Counted from the first letter of the stretch, positions 1 to 8,467 are shown. The stretch is 36,926 nt of DNA from Prevotella sp. (GCA_017478085.1 JAFVEE010000115.1:1-36926); one strand, 5' to 3'. The notes: generated by a model from the letters alone, not told the origin. A program made the numbers and translations.

Positions 1-888
1 CTTGGCAGCGGTCTGCCCGGTGGCATGATGGGCTCGATGATGGCCGACCTGCGCCCCATCCAGACCATGATCAACAAGCTGCGAGAGAAGAAGGGTGAGC
101 CCGTGCTCACGATGGACGATATGCTGGTGAAGCTGTTCAACGAGGTAGAGTACGTATGGCCGAAGGTAGGCTATCCCCCACTGGTCACGCCGTTCTCGCA
201 GTACACGAAGAACATCGCCCTGATGAATCTGCTCACTATGGAGCAGGGCAAGGGCCGCTATGTGATGATGGACGACGCCATCTGGGGTATGATCCTGGGC
301 AAGAGCGGCAAGGTGCCCGGCACCATTGCCCCCGAGCTCATCGAGCTGGCCGCTGCACAGAAGCGCGAGTTCACCGATGCCGATCCCCACACGCTCATTC
401 CCAACGCCCTCGAAGGCTTCAAGAAGGAGATGGACGAGAACGGCTGGGACTACGGACAGGACAACGAGGAGCTGTTCGAGCTGGCTATGCACCCCGAGCA
501 GTATCGCCCCTTCAAGAGCGGACAGGCCAAGAAGCAGTTCCTGGCCGACCTGCAGAAAGCCAAGGACGCCAAGCTGGGCGGTGCCAAGGTGAGCCCCGAA
601 GAGCTGGCCGCCCTGAAGCACGCCAAGGCCGATGCCCTGGTATGTCCCTCGGCCGGACAGATTTTCTACGAGTTCAATGGCGACGGCGAGTGCGCTCCCT
701 GCATCGAGCCGTTCATTGGTCAGAAGTACGAGGAGGGCCAGACCTTCTGCTACCTCGTCGAGAAGTGGGGCGAGATCGTTCCCATTCCCGCAGCACTGGG
801 TGGCAAGCTGGTCGACGTGCAGGCCAAGCAGGGTGCCAAGGTGCGCAAGGGCGACGTGCTCGGCTGGATTGAGCGCGAGGCTAAATAG
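1..888 (+). CDS. OadA/PycB-like carboxyltransferase, C-terminal part (5' truncated by window)
   Basis: The reading frame is open from base 1, so the N-terminal TIM-barrel carboxyltransferase domain lies outside the window. The visible part begins with a GSGLPGGMMG stretch and continues through YVWPKVGYPPLVTPFSQ and GKVPGTIAPEL, which are typical of the conserved C-terminal part of oxaloacetate decarboxylase alpha / pyruvate carboxylase subunit B. These enzymes move a carboxyl group between biotin and an oxoacid. The last 75 or so residues resemble a biotinyl-domain fold (GAKVRKGDVLGWIE at the end). At the turn where biotin is normally attached the sequence is VEKWGE (about 757-774) instead of the usual AMKM. 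The carrier lysine therefore seems lost or shifted, and a separate biotin carrier protein would be needed. The family call is firm; the exact substrate is not known. Confidence 0.85.
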   Translation, partial: LGSGLPGGMMGSMMADLRPIQTMINKLREKKGEPVLTMDDMLVKLFNEVEYVWPKVGYPPLVTPFSQYTKNIALMNLLTMEQGKGRYVMMDDAIWGMILGKSGKVPGTIAPELIELAAAQKREFTDADPHTLIPNALEGFKKEMDENGWDYGQDNEELFELAMHPEQYRPFKSGQAKKQFLADLQKAKDAKLGGAKVSPEELAALKHAKADALVCPSAGQIFYEFNGDGECAPCIEPFIGQKYEEGQTFCYLVEKWGEIVPIPAALGGKLVDVQAKQGAKVRKGDVLGWIEREAK

Positions 889-917
889 TAGTATCTCCTG
901 ACAGCAGGACAAGCAAG

Positions 918-969
918 AATTCCGTTACGTCATAATGTCTATTTTGGGTTGTGATGTAACGGAATTTTT
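918..969 (+). terminator. Hairpin after the carboxyltransferase gene
   Basis: An inverted repeat pairs AATTCCGTTACGTCAT (918-933) with GTGATGTAACGGAATT (951-966) with two non-canonical positions, and is followed by a short T run. It lies 30 nt after the stop codon, consistent with an intrinsic terminator. Confidence 0.6.
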
Positions 970-970
970 A

Positions 971-1085
971 TTGACGCTCAACGGAGCCCTCATTGACGCT
1001 CAACGGAGCCTCCATTGACGCTCAACGGAGCCCTCGTTGATGCTCAACGGAGCCCTCGTTGACGCTCAACGGAGCCTCCGTTGAG
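971..1085 (+). repeat. 22-bp tandem repeat array, five copies
   Basis: Five consecutive 22-bp units start at 971, 993, 1015, 1037 and 1059. Each begins TTGACGCTCAACGGAGCC (one has TTGATG) and ends CTCA, TCCA, CTCG, CTCG or TCCG. A partial sixth unit follows. Each junction can fold as CGTTGA-CGC-TCAACG, and the last copy forms a perfect 10-1-10 inverted repeat (CTCAACGGAG / CTCCGTTGAG, 1065-1085). The period is not a multiple of three. A degenerate array with the same period and core lies at 17308-17417. Confidence 0.9.
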
Positions 1086-1109
1086 AGAGGGTTAAAAAAT
1101 GAATGCGAA

Positions 1110-1646
1110 ATGGACTATCAGAAGATTATAGACAAGTACTACCCTGCGGGTGAGGAATTGACCGACCTGCTCTTGAAGCATAGCAGGCAGGTGGCCGATA
1201 GGTGCCTGCAAGTGGCCCGACGACACAAGGAGCTGCCGCTCGACGTGCAGTTCCTGGAAGAAGCCGCTATGCTCCACGACATAGGCATACGCTGGTGCCA
1301 CGCGCCGGGCATCCTGTGTCACGGCGAGGAACACTACATACGCCACGGGCTTATTGGCGGCCGGTTGCTGCGCGAGATGGGCTATGAACGCCATGCCCGC
1401 GTGTGCGAGCGTCATACAGGAACGGGCATCACCCGCCAGCAGATAGAGCGCCAGCAGCTGCCCCTGCCTCTGGCCGACTATACGCCCGAGACGCTCGAGG
1501 AACAGCTGGTGTGCTATGCCGACAAGTTCTATTCGAAGTCGCACCCCGACCGCGTGCTCACGGTGCTCAGTGCCGCCCAGGGTTTGGAGAAGTTTGGCCG
1601 CGAGGGGGTAGAGAAGTTCCTGGCCTGGTCGAGGATGTTTGAGTAG
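1110..1646 (+). CDS. HD-domain phosphohydrolase-like protein
   Basis: This 178-residue cytoplasmic protein has an HD-superfamily metal site: H24, H56-D57 in AAMLHDIGI, further histidines at H79 and H102 (CERHTGTG), and D138 in CYADKF. The superfamily contains metal-dependent phosphohydrolases acting on nucleotides or phosphorylated substrates; the substrate here cannot be deduced. I chose the ATG at 1110 (MDYQKIIDKY). The open frame extends upstream to 1059, but that part would translate the 22-bp repeat array and looks non-coding. The gene is converging with the thioesterase gene, 17 nt away. Confidence 0.8.
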   Translation: MDYQKIIDKYYPAGEELTDLLLKHSRQVADRCLQVARRHKELPLDVQFLEEAAMLHDIGIRWCHAPGILCHGEEHYIRHGLIGGRLLREMGYERHARVCERHTGTGITRQQIERQQLPLPLADYTPETLEEQLVCYADKFYSKSHPDRVLTVLSAAQGLEKFGREGVEKFLAWSRMFE

Positions 1647-1663
1647 GGTAGGGAGGCAGCCCG

Positions 1664-2077
1664 CTACATAAGCCCCTCAACGGGCAAGGAGGCCTGCTTG
1701 CGATAGGCCAGCCCCGTGACCACGCAGCATAGCTCGCCCTGCTGGTTGCTGATGCGCACGTCGACGTAGGGGATGCGGTGGTGCGGGTGCACCTCGACGG
1801 CCTCGGCCGTGAGCGTATCGCCTAAGCGGGCACTTTGCAGGAAAACAATGTTGTTCTCGATGCCGAAAGTCAGTTGGCCCCGACTGTTCATCACGGCAGC
1901 CAGGGCTATGTCGGCCAGTGTGAAGTAGGCCCCACCCTGGCACACGCCTCCGGCGTTCAGGTGTTCCTTGGTTACAATCATCGTGGCGCGGGCATAGCCG
2001 TCGCTAATCTCCTGTAGCTCACATCCTGCCTGGGCTGCAAAGCGGTCGTTGGCCGCAAGATAATCCTTGAGTGTCAT
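1664..2077 (-). CDS. PaaI-family hotdog-fold thioesterase
   Basis: This 137-residue protein is the usual length for a single hotdog domain. The segment HLNAGGVCQGGAYFTLADIA (residues 39-58) matches the PaaI/YbgC-type active-site helix, with N41 near its start and the likely catalytic acid D56. Members hydrolyse acyl-CoA thioesters, often of phenylacetyl or other aromatic acyl groups; the substrate here is unknown. It has its own promoter in the divergent region shared with the restriction-modification gene and does not look co-transcribed with any neighbour. Confidence 0.88.
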   Translation of the reverse strand: MTLKDYLAANDRFAAQAGCELQEISDGYARATMIVTKEHLNAGGVCQGGAYFTLADIALAAVMNSRGQLTFGIENNIVFLQSARLGDTLTAEAVEVHPHHRIPYVDVRISNQQGELCCVVTGLAYRKQASLPVEGLM

Positions 2078-2124
2078 CTGTTGTCTTTTTGAAAGTTTAG
2101 TTTTTTATTCGCACATTCTTTCTG

Positions 2125-2156
2125 CAAAAGTAGCGAATAAAACCAAAATTCGCAAA
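2125..2156 (-). promoter_or_regulatory. Bacteroidota-type promoter for the thioesterase gene
   Basis: On the minus strand TTTG (2153-2156) is followed after exactly 20 nt by TACTTTTG (2125-2132), matching the -33/-7 consensus TTTG / TAnnTTTG. The -7 box lies about 50 nt upstream of the start codon. Confidence 0.75.
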
Positions 2157-2172
2157 TAAAAAGCACATAATC

Positions 2173-2195
2173 TTGAATTTTTATTTGTATCTTTG
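2173..2195 (+). promoter_or_regulatory. Promoter for the MmeI-like gene
   Basis: TATCTTTG at 2188-2195 matches the -7 consensus TAnnTTTG and lies 32 nt before the ATG at 2228. The upstream TTG at 2173-2175 is too close to be a normal -33 element, so only the -7 box is well supported. Confidence 0.6.
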
Positions 2196-2227
2196 CACCG
2201 CCATTTGGTATCAAAAGCATTAAATAA

Positions 2228-5146
2228 ATGTACACAGAGAAGCAACAGGCAGCAGCGGCACAGAAGTTTGCCGAGAAGTGGCAGGGTAAGGGTTACGAAA
2301 AAGGCGACTCGCAGATATTTTGGGCAGAGTTGCTGACTGAGGTGTATGGCATCGAGAACCCTTCAACGTTCCTGCGCTTTGAGGAGCAGGTGAAGGTGGA
2401 CAAGACCAACTTCATTGATGTGCATCTGCACCAGACGAAGGTTATTATTGAGCAGAAATCACTGGGCAGGGACTTACGTGCACCCATCCGCCAGAGCGAC
2501 GGTTCCCTGCTGACACCCTTCCAGCAGGCCAAACGATATAATGCCGAACTGCCCTACAGCGAGAGGGCCAGGTGGATAGTGACCTGCAACTTCTCTGAGT
2601 TTCTGGTCTATGATATGGAACAACCCAATGGCGAGCCAGAACTGATTCGCCTGGAAGACCTTGGGCGGGAATACTATCGGCTGCAATTCCTTGTCAGTCA
2701 GAAGAGCGAACATTTGTCGAAAGAGATGCAGGTGTCAATGAAGGCGGGCGAGATTGTAGGCAAACTTTACGACGAATTGCTGAAGCAGTACATTGACCCA
2801 ACGAACCCTCATTCCCTGAAGTCGCTCAACGTGCTCTGTGTGCGCCTGGTGTTTTGTCTTTATGCGGAGGATGCGGGTATCTTCGGGCGGCGTGATATGT
2901 TCCACGACTTCCTCGCGGGCTACCCGACAGACGAACTGCGCGATGCACTAATAAGGCTGTTCAAGGTTATGGATACACCAGTGGAGCAGCGTGACCCGTA
3001 TTTGCGCGATGACTTGTTGGCTTTCCCCTATACCAATGGCGGCCTGTTTGCCGACGAACAGATTGAGATACCACGCATGACGGACACTATAAGGCAGTTG
3101 TTGCTACAAAACGCGAGCCTCGATTTCGACTGGAGTGAGATTTCGCCCACCATCTTTGGTGCAGTCTTTGAATCGACGCTGAATCCTGAGACCCGCCGCC
3201 GTGGAGGCATGCACTATACCAGCATTGAGAACATCCATAAGGTCATAGACCCGCTGTTCCTGAACGACCTGCGCCGTGAGTTCGACACCATTCTGGAAGA
3301 GAAAGTTGAACGGCAGCGTAACCGCAGGCTCGACGATTTCCAGCAGAAGCTGGCATCGCTCACATTCTTAGACCCTGCATGTGGCAGTGGCAACTTCCTG
3401 ACAGAGACCTACCTGTCATTACGGCGGTTGGAGAACGATGTCATACGCGAGCGATACCATGGACAGACGATGATGGGTGCTTTCGTCAATCCCGTCAAGG
3501 TCAGTATTGGCCAGTTCTATGGCATTGAGATCAACGACTTTGCCGTGACCGTGGCCACTACGGCCCTCTGGATTAGCGAAGCCCAGATGCTGGCCGAGAC
3601 CGAGCGCATCATCAACCAGAACATCGACTTCCTGCCGCTGAAGTCTTACGCAAACATTCGAGAGGGCAATGCCCTCCGCATGGATTGGGATGTGATAGAA
3701 TTGTCTTCTGACATTCCAACAATATATGCTAAGAACGCATACGTTATTTTCGATGAGGAAGCAGTGATGGCCAGCGAACCAGTGGCAGGTTATGGAGACA
3801 TAAACCTTGTGGCTACAGATATAAAGCGTGGGCCCAAGCCCAGTACAAAATACAAGGTGAGTTATGACTACATTATCGGCAATCCACCCTTTGTAGGTGC
3901 ACGCCAGATGTCAGAAAGGCAGAAGAACGACATTGTCAGCATTTTCGGGGGAAAATGGCGCAATGTGGGTAATATGGACTATGTTTGCTGCTGGTATAAG
4001 AAAGCGGCAGACTTGATGAGGCAGAACCGTGGCTGCCTGGCAGCCTTCGTATCAACCAACAGCATCTGCCAGGGAGAACAGTTGACCTCGCTTTGGGAAA
4101 AGTTGTTCGATGATGGTCTGCGCATCAGTTTTGCCTATCGCACCTTCCGATGGGATAGTGAGGCCAGCCAGAAAGCCCATGTCCATTGCGTCATCGTAGG
4201 CTTTGGCTACAAGGACACAAAGCCGAAGCTGCTCTATGACAATGGGCTTAGCAAGCAGGTGGGCCACATTAACGCCTACCTGACCGATGCCCCCGACGTG
4301 TTCATAGCCAGGCGCAATAGTCCGCTATGCAATGTTTCACCTATGGTATATGGCAGCTTTGCGCTCGACGATGGCAACTACACCATCAGCAAGGCCGAGT
4401 ATGACGAACTGCTGAAGGTAGAACCCAGTGTAGGGCAGTTCCTGCGGCCTTTCATTGGTGCACAGGAGATGCTCCACTCCATAGAGCGTTATTGTGTGTG
4501 GCTGAAAGATGTGCCTCTTTCGTCGTATGCCCACAACAATATTGTGCGTCAAAAGATTGAGCGTGTGCAGCAGTGGCGGGCTGCCAGTAGCCGCAAGAAC
4601 ACGGCTATGCTGGCAGATACACCCATGCTCTTTGCGGAAATCCGTCAACCAGATAGTCAATATCTGGCTGTGCCTACAGTTTGTTCCGAGAAGCGCCGCT
4701 ATATTCCAATGATGTATCTCTCGCCCGAAGTCATTGCGAGCAACCAACTGTACGTTGTTCCTAATGCCACACTCTATCACTTCGGTGTGATGCAGTCGAA
4801 TGTTCACATGGCATGGATGCGCGTGGTGGCTGGCAGGCTGAAAAGCGACTATCGCTATTCCAACAGTGTGGTCTACAACAATTTTCCGTGGCCGCAACCT
4901 ACAGAACAGCAACGTCAGCGCATAGAACAGACAGCCCAATTGATACTTAGTGCCCGTGCAAAGAACGCTGGTTCAACATTGGCCGACCTCTATGACCCAG
5001 TATTAATGCCGCCAGAACTTCGCAAGGCGCATCAGCAAAACGACCGCGCTGTGATGGAAGCCTACGGTTTCTCGGTTAAGAACGATTTCACGGAAAGCCT
5101 TTGTGTGGCAGAATTGTTCAAGATGTATCAGGAATGGGCGAAATAA
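2228..5146 (+). CDS. MmeI-like single-chain restriction-modification enzyme (type IIG/IIL)
   Basis: This 972-residue protein combines nuclease, methyltransferase and target-recognition regions in one chain. Near the N-terminus D64, E75 and K77 (FIDVHL...IIEQKS) form a PD-(D/E)xK-like D-x10-ExK motif, and the following LTPFQQAKRYN stretch is typical of MmeI relatives. SAM-binding motif I is DPACGSGNF (382-390) and the amino-methyltransferase motif IV is NPPF (552-555), implying N6-adenine methylation. The C-terminus (NNFPWPQP, then TLADLYDPVLMPPELRKAH) is also characteristic of the family. No separate restriction or specificity gene lies next to it, as expected for a self-contained enzyme. The frame is intact. 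DISARM DrmMI is a related alternative, but no DISARM partners are present. The recognition sequence cannot be read from the gene. Confidence 0.88.
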   Translation: MYTEKQQAAAAQKFAEKWQGKGYEKGDSQIFWAELLTEVYGIENPSTFLRFEEQVKVDKTNFIDVHLHQTKVIIEQKSLGRDLRAPIRQSDGSLLTPFQQAKRYNAELPYSERARWIVTCNFSEFLVYDMEQPNGEPELIRLEDLGREYYRLQFLVSQKSEHLSKEMQVSMKAGEIVGKLYDELLKQYIDPTNPHSLKSLNVLCVRLVFCLYAEDAGIFGRRDMFHDFLAGYPTDELRDALIRLFKVMDTPVEQRDPYLRDDLLAFPYTNGGLFADEQIEIPRMTDTIRQLLLQNASLDFDWSEISPTIFGAVFESTLNPETRRRGGMHYTSIENIHKVIDPLFLNDLRREFDTILEEKVERQRNRRLDDFQQKLASLTFLDPACGSGNFLTETYLSLRRLENDVIRERYHGQTMMGAFVNPVKVSIGQFYGIEINDFAVTVATTALWISEAQMLAETERIINQNIDFLPLKSYANIREGNALRMDWDVIELSSDIPTIYAKNAYVIFDEEAVMASEPVAGYGDINLVATDIKRGPKPSTKYKVSYDYIIGNPPFVGARQMSERQKNDIVSIFGGKWRNVGNMDYVCCWYKKAADLMRQNRGCLAAFVSTNSICQGEQLTSLWEKLFDDGLRISFAYRTFRWDSEASQKAHVHCVIVGFGYKDTKPKLLYDNGLSKQVGHINAYLTDAPDVFIARRNSPLCNVSPMVYGSFALDDGNYTISKAEYDELLKVEPSVGQFLRPFIGAQEMLHSIERYCVWLKDVPLSSYAHNNIVRQKIERVQQWRAASSRKNTAMLADTPMLFAEIRQPDSQYLAVPTVCSEKRRYIPMMYLSPEVIASNQLYVVPNATLYHFGVMQSNVHMAWMRVVAGRLKSDYRYSNSVVYNNFPWPQPTEQQRQRIEQTAQLILSARAKNAGSTLADLYDPVLMPPELRKAHQQNDRAVMEAYGFSVKNDFTESLCVAELFKMYQEWAK

Positions 5147-5189
5147 CAATGCCCCTCTGTTGCCTGTAGCAATTTTTTGCGTTAAATTA

Positions 5190-5230
5190 TTGGAAACAGA
5201 ACATTATTCCATATTTTTGGTGTAATTTTG
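5190..5230 (+). promoter_or_regulatory. Overlapping promoters at the lptD-like start
   Basis: There are two -7-like boxes: TATTTTTG (5212-5219, with TTG at 5190-5192, 19 nt upstream) and TAATTTTG (5223-5230). The first would give a leader of about 10 nt before the GTG at 5236. The second would start transcription almost at the GTG itself. Confidence 0.55.
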
Positions 5231-5235
5231 CACGC

Positions 5236-8200
5236 GTGAAACAGAAAACAGGCATTATATTGCTGCTTTCGGCCCTCGCTCTGGTATGGGCTTGCACACC
5301 TTCGTCACTCTTCCGTGGCAATGCCGGCGGGAATAGTGACGAGGGCTTGTCTGTTGCCACCCCTGCGGCCAGCGGGAGTGGGGAAGGCGTTCGCGAGGCG
5401 AGGGCAGGCCTCTCGCAGCCCGAGAGCAGCCTTGACTCGCTCGTGGCGAAGGCCGACACCGTGGCGCGGCTGGCCGCTGACTCGCTGAGGAATATGGCCG
5501 CTGACTCGCTGAGGCACGTGGCCGCAGACTCGCTGAGGGCCGACTCGGTTCCAGCCGTCGACCCGCTGGCCACCGTGCCCGAACTGGCCGACACGATGAA
5601 GATGGACTCGCTGCAGCGCGCCATCTGGCGCCACAACAAGGCCATCGACGACTCCTTGCGCTTAGACTCGCTGAACCGCGAGAAGAAGAACGGCATAGAT
5701 GCGCCCGTAGAGTTCTCGGCCAACGACTCGCTTATCTACGAGGCTGGCACGGGTATGGCCCACCTGTACGGCGCATCGCACGTGAAGTATCAGGACATGG
5801 ACCTGAAGAGCGACAAGATCTACATGTGTCTCGACTCCTCGCTGGTGCATGCCACGGGCAGCATCGACTCGGCCACCCACGCCAAGATAGGCGCTCCGGT
5901 GTTCAAGATGGGCAGCGATACCTACGAGAGCGACACTATGGCCTTCAACTTCAAGACGAAGAAGGGCCTCATACAGCAGGTCTACACCGAGCAGGAAGAC
6001 GGCTTCCTGACCAGCGAGCTGTCGAAGCGTGGTGCCAACGGCGAGCTGTACCTGCAGCACGGCAAGTACACCACCTGCGACGAGCCTCATCCCGACTTCT
6101 ATCTGGCCCTGTCGCGTGCCAAGGTGCGCCCGGGCAAGGACGTGGTGTTCGGCCCGGCCTATATGGTGGTGTGCGACGTGCCTATCCCGCTGGCCATACC
6201 CTACGGCTTCTTCCCCTTCACCAAGAGCTACTCCAGCGGCTTCATCATGCCCACCTACGGCGACGAGACCGAGCGCGGCTTCTACCTGCGCGACGGCGGC
6301 TACTATTTCGCCATCAGCGACATTATGGACCTGAAGCTACTGGGCGAAATATACACCAAGGGCTCGTGGGGAGCGTCGCTGGCCTCGAACTACCGCAAGC
6401 GCTACCGCTACAGCGGCTCGCTGTATGCCAGCTACCAGAACACCATCAATGGCGAGAAGAACATGCCCGACTATACGAAGCAGACCAGCTTCAAGATTCA
6501 GTGGAGCCACCGCCAGGATGCCAAGGCCAACCCCTTCTCGAACCTCTCGGCCTCGGTCAACTTTGCCACCAGCAGTTACGAGCGCAACAACCTGACGTCG
6601 ATGTACAACCCACAGTCGCTCACCCAGAGCACCCGTGCATCGTCGGTGGCCTACAGCACGAACTTCTCGAGCCTGGGCCTCTCCATCAGCACGTCGATGA
6701 ACATCACGCAGAACATGCGCGACTCGTCGATTGCCATGACCTTCCCCGACCTGAACATCTCCGTGTCGCGCTTCTACCCCTTCAAACGCAAGAAGATGGT
6801 GGGCAAGGAGCGCTGGTACGAGAAGCTGTCGATGAGCTATACCGGCCACCTGACCAACAGCATCTCGACCAAGGAAGACAAGCTGCTGCACTCGAACCTG
6901 GTGAAGGACTGGAAGAACGGCATGCAGCACAGCATTCCCATCAACGGCAACTTCACCGTGCTGGGCTATCTGAACCTGAACCCCTCGGTCAACATTACCG
7001 ACCGCACCTACTTCCACCGCGAGAAGCGGTCGTGGGACGATGAGAACCAAAAGGAGCTACGCGACACCACCTACGGCTTCTACAACGTCTACAACTGGTC
7101 GCTGGCACTCTCTGCGTCGACCAAGATCTACGGCTTCTACATACCCTCGCGCAAGTTGTTCGGCAACAAGATCGACCGCATTCGCCACGTGGTCACCCCG
7201 AAGGTAACGCTTTCGTATGCGCCCGACTTTAGCGCCTCGCGCTATGGCTACTACCAGACCTACCAGAAGACCGATGCCAACGGCAACGTGAGCCTGGTGG
7301 AGTACTCGCCCTACGAGGGGCAGCAGTACTCACCTCCCGGCAGGGGCAAGACGGGAAGCGTATCGTTCGACCTGTCGAACAATGTGGAAATGAAGTTCCG
7401 CGACTCGAACGACTCGATCAGGAAGGTGAGCCTCATTGACGAGCTGGGGCTCAGAATGTCGTACAACATGGCGGCCGACATACGCCCGTGGTCGAACCTG
7501 AACACCACACTGCGACTGAAGCTGACGAAGAGCTACACGCTGAACCTGAACGCCGAGTTTGCCAGCTATGTCTATGAGGCTGACTCGGTGGGGGCCACGC
7601 CCAGGGTGAGCGAGCACACCACCTACTGGCAGAAAGGCCAGATAGGCCGCTTCCAGGGCATGTCGCAGAACCTGTCCTACACCATCGACAACTCGAAGGT
7701 GGCCAACCTCTTCAAGTGGCTGCGCGGCGAGAAGGTCGACAAGAAGGGCAAAGGGCGCGGCAGCAAGGGCGATGATGACGATGATGATGACGACGACCTG
7801 GACACCAACATAGACAAGGACCTGGAGGCTGGCAAGCACGGCGCCGAGCGCAAGACGGGCGGCACCAAGGCCGATACCGACGAGGACGGCTACATGGCCT
7901 TCAGCCTGCCCTGGTCTATCAGCTTCGGCTACGGCATCACGATGCGCGAGGACACCGATGTGAAGAAGTTCAACTACGACCGCATGCGCTATCCCTACAA
8001 GTTCACCCAGTCGCTCAATATGAGTGGCAACCTGCGCATCAGCGACGGCTGGAACATCAGCTTCTCCAGCGGCTACGACTTCGAGAACAAGAAAATATCG
8101 ATGACCACGGCCTCGCTCTCGCGCGACCTGCACTGCTTCAATATGTCGTGCTCGGTGGTCCTCTCGCCCTATACCAGCTATAACTTCTCGTTCCGCTGCA

Positions 8201-8274
8201 ACGCCTCGACGCTGGCCGATGCGCTGAAATACGACAAGCAGAGCAGCTATTCGAATGCCGTGAAATGGTACTAA
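5236..8274 (+). CDS. lptD: LptD-like outer-membrane LPS assembly protein
   Basis: This 1012-residue protein resembles the divergent Bacteroidota LptD (OstA). It has a periplasmic beta-jellyroll region (from about residue 155: NDSLIYEAGTGMAHLYG, then SDKIYM), then the conserved YGFFPF / SSGFIMPTYG segment and a long beta-barrel ending in aromatic-rich strands. In the Lpt system LptD with LptE inserts lipopolysaccharide into the outer leaflet. The likely start is GTG 5236, because it is followed by a signal peptide (ILLLSALALVWAC) and no ATG precedes it. The cysteine could be a lipidation site, but VWAC is a poor lipobox. There is an ADSLR repeat near residue 80 and nine consecutive Asp codons (846-854) in a predicted loop. 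The symbol is given by family; LptE is not in view. Confidence 0.82.
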   Translation: MKQKTGIILLLSALALVWACTPSSLFRGNAGGNSDEGLSVATPAASGSGEGVREARAGLSQPESSLDSLVAKADTVARLAADSLRNMAADSLRHVAADSLRADSVPAVDPLATVPELADTMKMDSLQRAIWRHNKAIDDSLRLDSLNREKKNGIDAPVEFSANDSLIYEAGTGMAHLYGASHVKYQDMDLKSDKIYMCLDSSLVHATGSIDSATHAKIGAPVFKMGSDTYESDTMAFNFKTKKGLIQQVYTEQEDGFLTSELSKRGANGELYLQHGKYTTCDEPHPDFYLALSRAKVRPGKDVVFGPAYMVVCDVPIPLAIPYGFFPFTKSYSSGFIMPTYGDETERGFYLRDGGYYFAISDIMDLKLLGEIYTKGSWGASLASNYRKRYRYSGSLYASYQNTINGEKNMPDYTKQTSFKIQWSHRQDAKANPFSNLSASVNFATSSYERNNLTSMYNPQSLTQSTRASSVAYSTNFSSLGLSISTSMNITQNMRDSSIAMTFPDLNISVSRFYPFKRKKMVGKERWYEKLSMSYTGHLTNSISTKEDKLLHSNLVKDWKNGMQHSIPINGNFTVLGYLNLNPSVNITDRTYFHREKRSWDDENQKELRDTTYGFYNVYNWSLALSASTKIYGFYIPSRKLFGNKIDRIRHVVTPKVTLSYAPDFSASRYGYYQTYQKTDANGNVSLVEYSPYEGQQYSPPGRGKTGSVSFDLSNNVEMKFRDSNDSIRKVSLIDELGLRMSYNMAADIRPWSNLNTTLRLKLTKSYTLNLNAEFASYVYEADSVGATPRVSEHTTYWQKGQIGRFQGMSQNLSYTIDNSKVANLFKWLRGEKVDKKGKGRGSKGDDDDDDDDDLDTNIDKDLEAGKHGAERKTGGTKADTDEDGYMAFSLPWSISFGYGITMREDTDVKKFNYDRMRYPYKFTQSLNMSGNLRISDGWNISFSSGYDFENKKISMTTASLSRDLHCFNMSCSVVLSPYTSYNFSFRCNASTLADALKYDKQSSYSNAVKWY
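5473..5540 (+). repeat. 24-bp in-frame tandem repeat inside lptD
   Basis: Units of 24 bp starting at 5473, 5497 and 5521 (the third partial) encode AADSLRNM, AADSLRHV and AADSLRAD. They form an Asp/Ser/Leu-rich linker between the signal peptide and the jellyroll domain. Copy number could vary without a frameshift. Confidence 0.85.
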
Positions 8275-8467
8275 GCGGCCTGCGGCCTAACGAATAGTGA
8301 ATAGTGAAAAGTGAATAGTATGGGCGAGTAAACTTAAATTGCAAAGTAGAAAAAAATGAAGAACAAAAAGACAGAATATCTGATGTGGCGCTGCCGGTGG
8401 TTGTCGGTGGCGATGGCTGCACTGTTCACTCTTCACTGTTCACTGTTCGTTAGCCCCGCAGGGGCGC
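8272..8467. repeat. Inverted repeat arms flanking the sensor gene start
   Basis: The left arm (8272-8319) holds GAATAGT/GTGAATAGT-type units preceded by a small CGGCCTGCGGCC palindrome. The right arm (8421-8467) is its reverse complement over about 33 nt with four differences, and ends in its own CCCCGCAGGGG palindrome. The right arm lies inside the coding sequence and encodes part of the signal peptide (LFTLHCSLFVSPAG) of the downstream gene. The left arm covers the stop codon of lptD. Confidence 0.8.

Noticed and set aside
971-1085. Possible CRISPR array
   Set aside because: The 22-bp units are directly adjacent with no unique spacers, and no cas genes are present.
1059-1109. Upstream extension of the HD-domain protein
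   Set aside because: It would translate the 22-bp repeat; the ATG at 1110 gives a normal N-terminus.
5826-7043. 405-codon plus-strand frame inside lptD
   Set aside because: It is in another frame of a confident gene and its product is rich in Arg, Gln and His without motifs.
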